Positions 48,357 through 57,529 of a DNA stretch of 64,000 nt are shown piece by piece. Location: the NCBI GenBank assembly GCA_021604565.1, contig BQJF01000013.1, positions 1-64,000 on the forward strand, read 5' to 3'. Each line of letters starts with the position of its first letter. The first letter of the stretch is position 1. The DNA is from Minwuia thermotolerans. GTDB taxonomy: Bacteria; Pseudomonadota; Alphaproteobacteria; Minwuiales; Minwuiaceae. The position numbers and the translations under genes are program-made. The notes under the pieces are model-generated. The model was not told where the DNA came from. It worked only from the letters and a program-made list of their open reading frames with translations, and did no database searches.

Positions 48357-49262
48357 CTACGGTGTACCAGCGTCATTTCCAAGTGCTTTTTTCACGCAGG
48401 GCGCGGTTTTCAGCGCGACTCCACGGTTTATTCCACCCAGATCGGTGGTGGTCGCGATGATTTCAAGGCCGGACTGCTCTGCCAGCAGGGCAATGGATGC
48501 CTCCTGCCCCTGCCCATGTTCCAGGATCGTGATGCCTTCCGGCTTCAGGTAAGCGGCAAGCTGCGGCAGCATGATGCGATAGGGACCGAGACCATCCTGT
48601 CCGCCATCCAGCGCCAGGCGCGGTTCATGGTTCCGCACCTCCGGCGCAAGCCCGTGGATGTCTTCGCTCGGGATGTAGGGCGGGTTGCTGATGATCAGGT
48701 CAAAGCGACCCTTGACACCGGAAAACCATTCGCCCTGCGCGAACGATGCGCGATCCCGAAGGTTCAGTGCCACTGCATTGTCCCCGGCGACAGCAAGCGC
48801 GGCCTTCGAGACATCGATGCCCAGCCCCTGTGCAAGCGGTCGTTCGGCGAGCAAGGTAAGCAGCAGGCATCCCGTCCCCGTGCCGAGATCAAGAATCCGT
48901 GCGGGGGCGCCGGCAGCCAGGTGCCGCAGGGCCAGCTCGACCACACATTCGGAATCGGGGCGCGGGTCCAGCACATCCGGCGTGACCCTGAACGCGCGCC
49001 CGAAGAATTCCCTGCGGCCCGTCAGATGAGACACAGGCCGACGGTTCAGGCGTCCTTCGATCAGGGTATCGAAACGGGCTGCCTGAGCCGGGGAGACGGG
49101 CTTCGATGAGCCCGGAAGCAGGCTGGATGGATCGCACTGCATGGCGTTGCCCAGCAGAACCCGAGCGTCGAGTCTGGGTGATTCCAGGCCCGCCTGGCGC
49201 AGGTGCCGCGTGGCGCGGTCCAGCAGCGCGCCGACGGTTTCCTGTTCACCCAGCGTCGGCAA
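48357..49262 (-). CDS. prmC: Release factor glutamine N5-methyltransferase
   Basis: A 301-residue SAM-dependent enzyme that methylates the Gln of the GGQ motif in release factors. It has the N-terminal helical domain, then [16 protein letters not shown], motif [17 protein letters not shown] and the catalytic NPPY in [13 protein letters not shown] 49262 overlaps the prfA stop by 17 nt, as in many bacteria, so the modifier and its substrate are co-expressed. The length and motif order are normal. Confidence 0.95.
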   Translation of the reverse strand: MPTLGEQETVGALLDRATRHLRQAGLESPRLDARVLLGNAMQCDPSSLLPGSSKPVSPAQAARFDTLIEGRLNRRPVSHLTGRREFFGRAFRVTPDVLDPRPDSECVVELALRHLAAGAPARILDLGTGTGCLLLTLLAERPLAQGLGIDVSKAALAVAGDNAVALNLRDRASFAQGEWFSGVKGRFDLIISNPPYIPSEDIHGLAPEVRNHEPRLALDGGQDGLGPYRIMLPQLAAYLKPEGITILEHGQGQEASIALLAEQSGLEIIATTTDLGGINRGVALKTAPCVKKALGNDAGTP

Positions 49263-50328
49263 GGCTTTCCAACCGTCGGGCCTGATCCTCTGCCACCAGC
49301 GCCTCGATCACTTCCCCCAGGGCGTCGCCACTGACGATTTCCGCCAGCTTGTAGAGGGTCAGGTTGATGCGGTGGTCGGTCATGCGCCCCTGCGGGAAGT
49401 TGTAGGTGCGGATACGTTCCGACCGGTCGCCACTGCCCACCTGCTGGCGGCGGTCAGCGGCCCGTTCACCATCGACGCGCTGCCGCTCCGCATCATACAG
49501 GCGTGCCCGCAGCACCTTCATCGCCTTGGCGCGGTTCTTGTGCTGGGACTTCTCGTCCTGCTGCGTCACCACCAGACCTGTCGGGATGTGCGTGATCCGC
49601 ACTGCCGAGTCAGTGGTGTTGACCGACTGACCACCCGGCCCGGAAGCACGGTAGACATCGATGCGCAGGTCCTGGTCGTCGATCACCACGTCGACCTCCT
49701 GCGCTTCCGGCAGGACGGCGACAGTGGCGGCGGAGGTATGGATACGCCCGCCGGATTCGGTCTGTGGCACGCGCTGGACACGATGGGTGCCGGATTCGAA
49801 TTTCAGGCTGGCAAAGACGTTCTGGCCGTTGATCTCGGCAATGCCTTCCTTCAGACCGCCCAGATCGGTCTCGCTGATCTCCATGGCCTGAAAGCGCCAG
49901 CCGGACAGCTCGGCGAAGCGCTGGTACATGCGGAACAACTCGCCCGCGAACAGCGCCGCCTCCTCTCCGCCCGTACCGGCGCGGACTTCCAGGATGGCGC
50001 TGCGGGCGTCGGCCGCGTCTCCGGGCAGCAACTGCAGCATCAGTGACCGCTCCAGCGCCGGACGTTCCTTCGACAGCGTTTCCAGCTCGTCACGGGCCAG
50101 ATCGCGCATTTCCGTATCCCCGTCCGGATCGTCGATCAGGGCCTGCAGGTCCGCCGTCTCCGCATCCATTGCGGCAAGGCGGTTGATCCCCTCCACGACC
50201 GGGGTCAGTTCGGCATATTCGCGGGCGAGGTCGGTGAAGTCGTCACGATCTCCACCACCCTCCGCCATCAGGGCTTCCAGTTCCTCATGACGGACCCGAA
50301 TGCGCTTCAGCCGGTCGCGCGGGATCAT
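49246..50328 (-). CDS. prfA: Peptide chain release factor 1
   Basis: A 360-residue class I release factor recognising UAA and UAG. The PxT tripeptide anticodon lies in [16 protein letters not shown], with Gln in its variable position, and the catalytic GGQ loop is [17 protein letters not shown]. The remaining domains have normal length. ATG 50328 overlaps the hisS stop by one nt (TGATG). The gene is in the operon hisS-prfA-prmC on the minus strand. Confidence 0.96.
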   Translation of the reverse strand: MIPRDRLKRIRVRHEELEALMAEGGGDRDDFTDLAREYAELTPVVEGINRLAAMDAETADLQALIDDPDGDTEMRDLARDELETLSKERPALERSLMLQLLPGDAADARSAILEVRAGTGGEEAALFAGELFRMYQRFAELSGWRFQAMEISETDLGGLKEGIAEINGQNVFASLKFESGTHRVQRVPQTESGGRIHTSAATVAVLPEAQEVDVVIDDQDLRIDVYRASGPGGQSVNTTDSAVRITHIPTGLVVTQQDEKSQHKNRAKAMKVLRARLYDAERQRVDGERAADRRQQVGSGDRSERIRTYNFPQGRMTDHRINLTLYKLAEIVSGDALGEVIEALVAEDQARRLESLADAG

Positions 50329-51584
50329 CAGACGCGACTTCCCTCATGGTTGGCGAGTGCCGCGGCGATGCCGTCCAGCGCAACCTCGCTCTGATCGCCG
50401 GTTGTCAGGTTGCGCACCTGCACCACGCCCTTCGCCAGTTCGTCGTCACCGAAGATCAGGGCTGCCGCCGCGTTCAGCTTGTCTGCACGTTTCATCCGCT
50501 TGCCGAGGTTGCCGCGGAAGGCCTGATCGACGACGAAGCCGTCCCGGCGCAACGCCTGTCCGATCTTCAGGGCCTCGGTCTCCGCGACCTCACCGATCGG
50601 GATCAGCGCAATGGGACGGGGGGCTTCGCCGGTTGCCCCGGAAAGCATCGCCAGACGCTCGATACCACCCGCCCAGCCGATGCCTGGGGTTGCGGGGCCG
50701 CCGAGTTGTCCGATCAGCCCGTCATAGCGCCCGCCTGCGATCACGGCCCCCTGCGCCCCGAGTGCATCAGTCACGAACTCGAATGCGGTGTGTGTGTAGT
50801 AGTCCAGTCCGCGTACAAGGCGCGGGTTCAGTTCGTAGGCGATCCCGAGCGTGTCGAGCCCGAACAGGACGGTGCCGAAGAAGTCCTGGCTCTGCTGGTT
50901 CAGGTAGTCGCCGAACAGCGGCGCGTTCTCGACGATCCGACGGTCGCCCTCATCCTTCGAATCGAGGATGCGCAGCGGGTTGCGCGTCAGTCGGCCCAGG
51001 CTGTCCTCCGACAGCTTGTCGCGATGATCGTTGAAATAGGCGACCAGCGCCGCGCGATAACCGTCACGGCTCTCCGGGTCGCCCAGCGTGTTCAGATGCA
51101 GCACTGTCTTGTGCAGCACATTCAGGCGATTGAGGATCTCTGCCCCGACCGAAATGACTTCCACATCTGCCGCCGGTTCCGGCGCGCCGATGATCTCGAT
51201 ATCGATCTGGTGGAACTGGCGTTGACGGCCCTTCTGCGGACGCTCGTAGCGGAACATCGGCCCGGCCCCGAAGGCGCGGAAGGGCACATTCTGCTGCAGA
51301 CCATTCGAGATGAAGGCCCGGCAGATCGCCGCCGTGTACTCGGGGCGCAGTGTGATGGACTCACCGCCGCGATCATCGAAGGAGTACATTTCCTTCGACA
51401 CCACGTCGGAGGTCTCACCCATGGATCGGGCGAAGACGTCGGTGAATTCGAAGATTGGTGTCGCCATCTCCCGATAGCCGAAGGTCGCGGCGGTCTGGCG
51501 TGCAACGGAGATGACTTCCCCGTGCGCGGCGAAGTCGTCAGGCAACAGGTCGTGGGTGCCGCGAACGGGCTGGGCTTTGGCCAT
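50328..51584 (-). CDS. hisS: Histidyl-tRNA synthetase
   Basis: A 418-residue class II synthetase. Motif 1 region [11 protein letters not shown]; motif 2 [16 protein letters not shown]; the His-specific [15 protein letters not shown] and [13 protein letters not shown]; motif 3 [14 protein letters not shown]; a C-terminal anticodon-binding domain. Motif 2 has the canonical bacterial form, not the divergent type of alphaproteobacteria whose tRNA-His lacks G-1. ATG 51584 is the start. Downstream order hisS-prfA-prmC with 1- and 17-nt overlaps suggests one transcript; ispG ends 51 nt upstream. Confidence 0.96.
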   Translation of the reverse strand: MAKAQPVRGTHDLLPDDFAAHGEVISVARQTAATFGYREMATPIFEFTDVFARSMGETSDVVSKEMYSFDDRGGESITLRPEYTAAICRAFISNGLQQNVPFRAFGAGPMFRYERPQKGRQRQFHQIDIEIIGAPEPAADVEVISVGAEILNRLNVLHKTVLHLNTLGDPESRDGYRAALVAYFNDHRDKLSEDSLGRLTRNPLRILDSKDEGDRRIVENAPLFGDYLNQQSQDFFGTVLFGLDTLGIAYELNPRLVRGLDYYTHTAFEFVTDALGAQGAVIAGGRYDGLIGQLGGPATPGIGWAGGIERLAMLSGATGEAPRPIALIPIGEVAETEALKIGQALRRDGFVVDQAFRGNLGKRMKRADKLNAAAALIFGDDELAKGVVQVRNLTTGDQSEVALDGIAAALANHEGSRV

Positions 51585-51635
51585 TGTTTTCTTCTTGTTT
51601 CAGGTGTTCGGATGTCTGTGGAGGTGGGGACCGGC

Positions 51636-52769
51636 TCAGGCGGCGTCGGGTGTTGCCGCCTCGGCTGCTTCGGCGGCCTGGATGGCTGCGACCTTCGCCT
51701 CCACCATGCCGACGATATGCTCGACCAGCTTCTCGTCATCGACATTGTGGTCCGCGATACCGCCGACATAGACCTTGTGGTTGCGGCCCTTGGCGCCGCC
51801 TGTCAGGCCGATATCGGTTTCCCGCGCCTCACCCGGGCCGTTCACGACGCAGCCGATGATGGACAGCGTCATCGGCGTCGTGATGTGGGCCAGCCGTTCC
51901 TCCAGCACCTCCACGGTCTTGATCACCGGAAAGGCCTGCCGGGCGCAGGAAGGGCAGGAAATGATGGTGACGCCCCTGCGGCGAAGTCCGAGCGACTTCA
52001 GGATCTCGTAGCCGACCTTCACCTCTTCCACCGGATCGGCGGAAAGCGATACCCGGATCGTGTCGCCGATCCCGGCCCACAGCAGGGCACCGAGACCGAT
52101 TGACGACTTCACGGACCCGCCGATCATGCCGCCGGCCTCCGTGATTCCGAGGTGAAGGGGGTAGTCACAGGCTTCCGCCAGCCCCTGGTAGGCGGCCACC
52201 GACAGGAAGACGTCGGATGCCTTGACGGAGATCTTGAACTCGCGGAAGTCGTTGTCTTCCAGGATGCGGGCGTGATCCAGCGCGCTCTCAACCATCGCCT
52301 CCGGGCAGGGCTCGCCGTACTTCTCCAGCAGGTGTCGCTCCAGACTGCCGGCATTGACACCGATGCGCATGGAGCAACCGTGATCCCGTGCGGCCTTCAC
52401 GACCTCCCGTACCCGCTCGGCGGACCCGATGTTGCCGGGATTGATCCGCAGACACGCCGCGCCCGCTTCCGCCGCCTCGATGGCGCGTTTGTAGTGGAAA
52501 TGGATGTCGGCCACGATGGGCACGGAGGCGGCACGCACGATCTGGCGCAGCGCCTTTGTCGATTCCTCGTCGGGGCAGGAGACACGGACGATGTCCGCGC
52601 CTGCCTCCTCCGCCGCGCGGACCTGTGCGATGGTGGCTTCCGCATCCGATGTCACCGTGTTGGTCATGGTCTGCACGGCAATCGGGGCGTCACCACCCAC
52701 CAGAACATCGCCAACCCTGATCTGGCGGGACTTGCGGCGATAGATGTCGCGATAGGGGCGGACGCTCAT
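51636..52769 (-). CDS. ispG: 4-hydroxy-3-methylbut-2-enyl-diphosphate synthase
   Basis: A 377-residue [4Fe-4S] enzyme of the MEP isoprenoid pathway, reducing MEcPP to HMBPP. The iron-sulfur Cys are in ISCPSCARQ and [15 protein letters not shown]; the TIM-barrel start has [15 protein letters not shown] and [11 protein letters not shown]. The C-terminal Ala-rich tail ([13 protein letters not shown]) is a short extension. It lies in the RodZ-like gene/ispG/hisS series, spaced 110 and 51 nt, so a shared transcript is likely. Confidence 0.96.
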   Translation of the reverse strand: MSVRPYRDIYRRKSRQIRVGDVLVGGDAPIAVQTMTNTVTSDAEATIAQVRAAEEAGADIVRVSCPDEESTKALRQIVRAASVPIVADIHFHYKRAIEAAEAGAACLRINPGNIGSAERVREVVKAARDHGCSMRIGVNAGSLERHLLEKYGEPCPEAMVESALDHARILEDNDFREFKISVKASDVFLSVAAYQGLAEACDYPLHLGITEAGGMIGGSVKSSIGLGALLWAGIGDTIRVSLSADPVEEVKVGYEILKSLGLRRRGVTIISCPSCARQAFPVIKTVEVLEERLAHITTPMTLSIIGCVVNGPGEARETDIGLTGGAKGRNHKVYVGGIADHNVDDEKLVEHIVGMVEAKVAAIQAAEAAEAATPDAA

Positions 52770-52879
52770 GGGGCGATCCTCACTCTCGGTTTGTCTGGTT
52801 CGTGTGGCAGGTCAGCCTGCGGCTGCATTGTTACGACATGGGGTCGCAACAGGGGAGGGGGAAGCGACGCAGATTGTCG

Positions 52880-54139
52880 CTAACGCGTTCCGGCGTTCTT
52901 CAGCAGCCAGTCCGGGTCAAGCGCCAGATTGTTCTGTGAGTCCGAAAGTCGCCCGACGGGACCCAGGCTCCTGCCATCGACGACCAGCTCCAGGCCATTG
53001 ACGTTGTCGCTGCGGATCAGCAGTCCATCCAGGCTCGGCACCCGGTATTCGTCACCTGCCTGCAGCACGCGATGCGGCAGAACCGTGCGTCCCCCGGCCT
53101 GCTTCACGAATATCTGCGCCCGGTCGGTGGCGCGGATGACGATGCGCGCGTCCGTATTGGCAACGCCGAAGACGCGCGGCACATATTCGGTGCGTGGCGC
53201 GGTCGGCGGCAGGGGCGGCGGGCCGAGCGCGGCGATCTGCGGCACGGACGGCTCTTCGACAGTGACGCCTTCAGCGGTCGGGGCGGTTTCTTCCGCTGCC
53301 TGATCGACAGGCTGGGACGGAACCGAACTGTTCAGGGTCGCCATGTCCACGGCGGTCAGCGGGATGGATGTATCGGCCAGGGCAGCGGTCGTGGTTCCTG
53401 TCCCCGAAGGCGTTGTCGTACCGGCCTCACGCGCGGGCGTGACAGCATCGGCATTCCCGTCCGATGCGGAGTCTGCCCGGGCGTCAGCGGCGTTCGCGGC
53501 CATCAGACTGCCGGAACCCTGTCCGGAACCAGAATTCCCGTCACTCTTGTCCTCGGACTGACGCACTGTTGCCGGTTCGGAAGGTGTGGTCGCCAGTGCC
53601 ACGGTTTCAGGCTGTACCTGCCGTGCAATGCTCTCGGGCACCTCCGGCACGATATCGACGATCTGCTGATCCTCACCCTGCAACACGAACCAGCCGCCAT
53701 AGACCGCGGCCCCCAGCAGGACCGCGACCAGCAATGTTGCCGGGCCAGGCCGCCGGTTCTCGTTCTGCGGCACGGGAAATTCGAGACGGCGGCTGTGACC
53801 GCCGGTTCCTGCCTCGTCCTTGAACATCTGGACACAGACATCGCCGTCCGCACCCAGAAACTCGGCGTAGCTGCGCAGGAACCCGATTGCATAGATGCGC
53901 CCCGGCAGATCGCCGAATCGCCCTTCCTCGATGGCTTCCAGATAGGCGACACGGATGCGCAGGCGTTCCGAAACCTCGGCCAGCAGCAGGCCGAAACGGT
54001 CGCGCTCCGCCTTCAGTTCCGCGCCGACACCACGATAGACCCCGTCGCCGCTGCCATCAGCCTCCTCGACCTCATAGAGGTTCAGTCGACCTTCGCGCGC
54101 TGAAACATCTTCGGCAATCTGGCGACCGCTGTCAGGCAT
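52880..54139 (-). CDS. RodZ-like membrane protein with N-terminal HTH and C-terminal DUF4115 domain
   Basis: A 419-residue protein. Residues about 36-110 are a Cro/CI-type HTH (GAELKAERDRFGLLLAEV, LRIRVAYLEAIEEGRFGDLP, YAIGFLRSYAEFLG), followed by one membrane helix (about 132-152), a long Ser/Thr/Pro/Glu-rich periplasmic linker (about 155-315) and a C-terminal beta domain (about 320-400; DARIVIRATDRAQIFVKQ). This is the RodZ arrangement: a cell-shape factor binding MreB through the HTH. Upstream of ispG, as in several proteobacteria. ATG 54139 is used. Confidence 0.85.
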   Translation of the reverse strand: MPDSGRQIAEDVSAREGRLNLYEVEEADGSGDGVYRGVGAELKAERDRFGLLLAEVSERLRIRVAYLEAIEEGRFGDLPGRIYAIGFLRSYAEFLGADGDVCVQMFKDEAGTGGHSRRLEFPVPQNENRRPGPATLLVAVLLGAAVYGGWFVLQGEDQQIVDIVPEVPESIARQVQPETVALATTPSEPATVRQSEDKSDGNSGSGQGSGSLMAANAADARADSASDGNADAVTPAREAGTTTPSGTGTTTAALADTSIPLTAVDMATLNSSVPSQPVDQAAEETAPTAEGVTVEEPSVPQIAALGPPPLPPTAPRTEYVPRVFGVANTDARIVIRATDRAQIFVKQAGGRTVLPHRVLQAGDEYRVPSLDGLLIRSDNVNGLELVVDGRSLGPVGRLSDSQNNLALDPDWLLKNAGTR

Positions 54140-54329
54140 GACGCAATTCGGCTCCTCAGGGCAGGGTGTCCCTGCTGCAACATTCCGGATGCAAATGCGT
54201 GGGATCGGCGGCTGGCTGTTGCCAGTCTGCGAATCGATCTTTCGCAGTGCACCATTTCGGTTTCTTAGCGAACTTTGGGGGACAGTAGAAGGGAAATCTG
54301 GCGGGAAAAGGGCAGTTTTTCAGGGGTTT

Positions 54330-56591
54330 TCAGGTTTTCACGCCATGCTGGGCGGCAAATGCCTCGAACATCGGGCGCAGACTGCCTTCGTTGCGTTCTC
54401 CCATGCGCGACATCTCCTGGCGCAGCGCATTGGTGTCCAGGGAGAGGATCATCTCCTTGACAGCGCCGATCGCGTTCGGACGCATCGACAGTCTGCGGAA
54501 CCCAAGCGCGACCAGCACCATGGCTTCCAGCGGCTGACTGGCCATCTCGCCACAGATCGAGAACTCGACGTGGTGCTGCTGGCACTGCTCCGAAATGCGG
54601 CGCAGGGAAGAGACGAAGCCGGGGCTGAGTGTATCGTAACGTGTGGCGACGCGCGGGTTGCCGCGATCAGCCGCATACATGAACTGCATCAGGTCGTTGG
54701 AGCCGATGGACACGAAATCGACGCGCGGCAGCAGGGCGGGCAGGCGCCAGACCAGGGCCGGAACCTCCAGCATCACGCCGACCTTCAGAATGGCCGGCCC
54801 TGCGCGCCCCCGCGCCTTCGCCCATTCGACTTCCCGCAACAGCACGGCCCGGGCGGCTTCGAACTCGGCGACGTCGGCAATCATCGGGAACATGACACGC
54901 AGTTCCCGTCCCTCCGCAGCGGAGAGCAGGGCACGCAACTGCATCCGGAACAGGGCTTCCTGATCCAGCGAGATGCGCACGGCGCGCCAGCCCATGGCCG
55001 GGTTGGGCTCGGGGTCACGTTTCAGGTAGGGAAGCAGCTTGTCACTGCCCACATCCAGGGTGCGGAAGATCACCGGACGGTCACCGGCGGCATCCAGCAC
55101 ATGCTTGTAGTAGGCCGCCTGTTCCTGCATCCGGGGCAGGCGGGAGCGGACCATGTAGTGCAGCTCGGTGCGGTACAGCCCGATGCCATCGGCAGCGGTC
55201 TCGTCCAGATGCCGAAGGTCCAGCAACAGGCCGGCATTGCAGTAGAGCTCCACCTTCATGCCGTCCCGCGTCACCGCCTCCACATCGCGCAGGGCACGCC
55301 GGCGGGCCTGTACTTCCTGCTGCATTGCCTCGGTCTCGCCGAAGGCATCGATGACATCCTGATCGGGCCGTACGAAGACCTGTTCGTGGTCTCCATCGAC
55401 GATGACGAGATCACCTGAATTGATCCTGTCCGTCGCCCCGGTACAGCCGCCGATCACGGGAATGTCCAGTGCCCGGGCGACAATGGACATGTGGGATCCG
55501 ACACTGCCCTGTTCCAGGATCACGGCCCGCAGCTTGGTCTCGTCGAAGTCCAGCAGTTCCGCCGGACCCATGTCCCGAGCAACCAGGACCACGTCATCGG
55601 GCAGATCGTGTTCCAGCGCATTCACGTCGGCGTTCAGGCGATTGAACAGCCGGTTGGCCAGATCGTCCATGTCCGCCAGTCGCGCACGGATATAGGGGTC
55701 CGGGATCCTGCGGAACCGCGCCCGCGTCTGGTCGTGGGTCCGCTTGACGGCGGCCTCCGCAGTCAGGCCCGTGTCAACGGCCTCCCGCATCCGGCGCTGC
55801 CAGCCGGGATCGTGCGCGAACAGGCGAAAGGCCTCCATCACCGTGCGCGACTCGCCTGCGGCGATGGCCGGCTGGGCCAGCATCTCGTCGATCTGGTCGT
55901 GGACGTCGCGGATGGCATTGTCCAGCCGGACCAGTTCCTCCTCCGGGTCATCGGCAACGGTCTGCCGCACCGTGATATGCGGCGCATGCAGCACGGCATG
56001 GCCCTTGGCAAACCCGTCAGCGAGACTGCGCCCGGCCAGGCGTGTCGGGCGGCTGTTGCCCGCCACGGATTCGGCGGCCGTCTCCGGCGGGACCAGCGCG
56101 CCGGACGCGATCATCTGGCCGAACACCAGCGCCAGCATCTCCAGCGCTTCCTGTTCCTCATCCTGATAGTCGCGGGCACTGACGTTCTGCACCACCAGCA
56201 CGCCCAGCACCCGGTCGGCATAGAGGATCGGCACGCCCATGAATGACATGTAGGCGTCTTCCCCGGTTTCCGGTCTCGGCTCGAACGCTGGACTGGACCG
56301 CGCGTCCCGCAACCGCACCGGCAGGCTGGTCTCGGCCACGTGACCGACCAGGCCTACACCGGCCTCCATGCGGGTGATGCGGACTGCTTCCCGCCGCAGG
56401 CCTTCGGTCTCGAAGAGTTCGAGTGCCCCGTCAGCCCGGCGGATGTAGACGGAGCAGACTTCCGCCACCATGTTGCGCGCGACCAGCCGCACCACCTCGG
56501 CCAGGCGCACCTCGGGCGGTTCCGCCGACTGCATGATGGTTCTGAAGTCACTCAGAAGCTGTCGTGACTGCGCCGCCGCATCACGTTTCAT
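54330..56591 (-). CDS. ptsP: Phosphoenolpyruvate-protein phosphotransferase PtsP (enzyme I-Ntr)
   Basis: A 753-residue enzyme I of the nitrogen PTS. An N-terminal GAF domain (about 20-165) is followed by the EI domains: PEP-utiliser N (about 185-310), the swivelling domain with phosphorylated His367 in VGSHMSIVARALDIP, and a C-terminal PEP-binding barrel ending FSICGEMASQPLEA. ATG 56591 is chosen because GGGGGG precedes it; the GTG at 56606 is an alternative. It transfers phosphate to NPr and EIIA-Ntr, and in some alphaproteobacteria the GAF domain senses glutamine. That links it to the glnK-amtB genes at the other end of the window. Confidence 0.94.
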   Translation of the reverse strand: MKRDAAAQSRQLLSDFRTIMQSAEPPEVRLAEVVRLVARNMVAEVCSVYIRRADGALELFETEGLRREAVRITRMEAGVGLVGHVAETSLPVRLRDARSSPAFEPRPETGEDAYMSFMGVPILYADRVLGVLVVQNVSARDYQDEEQEALEMLALVFGQMIASGALVPPETAAESVAGNSRPTRLAGRSLADGFAKGHAVLHAPHITVRQTVADDPEEELVRLDNAIRDVHDQIDEMLAQPAIAAGESRTVMEAFRLFAHDPGWQRRMREAVDTGLTAEAAVKRTHDQTRARFRRIPDPYIRARLADMDDLANRLFNRLNADVNALEHDLPDDVVLVARDMGPAELLDFDETKLRAVILEQGSVGSHMSIVARALDIPVIGGCTGATDRINSGDLVIVDGDHEQVFVRPDQDVIDAFGETEAMQQEVQARRRALRDVEAVTRDGMKVELYCNAGLLLDLRHLDETAADGIGLYRTELHYMVRSRLPRMQEQAAYYKHVLDAAGDRPVIFRTLDVGSDKLLPYLKRDPEPNPAMGWRAVRISLDQEALFRMQLRALLSAAEGRELRVMFPMIADVAEFEAARAVLLREVEWAKARGRAGPAILKVGVMLEVPALVWRLPALLPRVDFVSIGSNDLMQFMYAADRGNPRVATRYDTLSPGFVSSLRRISEQCQQHHVEFSICGEMASQPLEAMVLVALGFRRLSMRPNAIGAVKEMILSLDTNALRQEMSRMGERNEGSLRPMFEAFAAQHGVKT

Positions 56592-56726
56592 CCGATTGCC
56601 CCCCACGGGCTGTCATGCGACCAGGGACTGTCCGCACGTCGCTGTCGTTTCAGTCACTGGCGTCTGATGCTTGTCCCACCCCCTGAATGCAACATCAAAT
56701 GTGGTTTTCCGATGGCCGGTATCCGT

Positions 56727-57137
56727 TCAGGCACCGAGTATCTTCCAGACGCCGGAAGATTGCAGCACTGGTGTTTCATCAACCCACAACCTGCCGGTCA
56801 CGAAGACCAGACTGCGGGTCTGGCGTACGATGTCGCCCTTGCCCTGCATCCAGACGCCTTCGCGCACGCCGGATAGGAACTGGTTGTCCAACTGGATGGT
56901 CGCGGTGGTGGCGCCACCGATGGCGTGGTGGATCGTCCGGCCAAGCAGGTGGTCCATGAAACTCATCAGCATCCCACCGTGCACGACGCCGCGCTTGTTC
57001 AGATGTTTTTCCGCGATCAGGACACCATAAGTGGAGTCTCCACCGGCCTCATCGCGGACCCAGGTCGGGCCGATATGACCGCTGAAGGGACCCTGACCCG
57101 TAACCTGAACGAACCCGTCCGGCACCAGATGCTGCAT
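56727..57137 (-). CDS. PaaI-like hot-dog thioesterase
   Basis: A 136-residue single-domain acyl-CoA thioesterase. The motif NKRGVVHGGMLMSFMDHLLG contains the HGG loop and catalytic Asp. The C-terminus (MQGKGDIVRQTRSLVFVTG) is normal for the PaaI/YdiI group. The substrate is unknown. It is divergent from the smORF/SBP operon across 212 bp, and its stop faces the region upstream of ptsP. Confidence 0.82.
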   Translation of the reverse strand: MQHLVPDGFVQVTGQGPFSGHIGPTWVRDEAGGDSTYGVLIAEKHLNKRGVVHGGMLMSFMDHLLGRTIHHAIGGATTATIQLDNQFLSGVREGVWMQGKGDIVRQTRSLVFVTGRLWVDETPVLQSSGVWKILGA

Positions 57138-57349
57138 GTTTGCTGTCTCCTCTCGATTGAGTGATGCGCGTTCTTATCACGCGGTTCTCCTGAATGTCGC
57201 GGCAGCCTACGATGCGATCATGATTCGTGCCCTTGCCCCGATGATCGACCGTCCATGCCGTTCCCTGCTGACCGGTCGGCATGACCAACCGTTAACCGTG
57301 GGGGTGCTATCCTCCCGCCAGTACGCCACCAGAGGGGAGGGTCCGAAAC

Positions 57350-57529
57350 ATGTTCGATCTGCCGGTACTGATCTCGGAAACCGAGGCAGGGTTTCGCCTG
57401 GCCGTGATGGTGAACGAGGATGTCGTCATCTCCCGCAGCATGTCGCGCGCCGATCTGGAGCAGTTGAAGGTGCGGATCAATGCCGCGTTGGGCGAAGAGG
57501 ACCGAAACTTCGCCGACTGGGATTCCTGA
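57350..57529 (+). CDS. Small uncharacterised protein (59 aa) at the head of the SBP/YjbQ/cyclase operon
   Basis: A 59-residue ORF, too short for the usual length cut-off, reading MFDLPVLISETEAGFRLAVM at its start. AGAGGGGAGGG lies 8 nt upstream of ATG 57350, an excellent ribosome site. The product is acidic: a possible beta hairpin with VNEDVVISRSM then an amphipathic helix (SRADLEQLKVRINAALGEED), no membrane segment. No family is recognised. The stop (57527-57529) overlaps the start region of the solute-binding protein gene. Codon use and the SD sequence favour a real gene. Confidence 0.6.
   Translation: MFDLPVLISETEAGFRLAVMVNEDVVISRSMSRADLEQLKVRINAALGEEDRNFADWDS

Noticed and set aside
54138-55418. 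426-residue plus-strand ORF opposite ptsP
   Set aside because: Antisense to a well-conserved PEP phosphotransferase; no domain or SD sequence.
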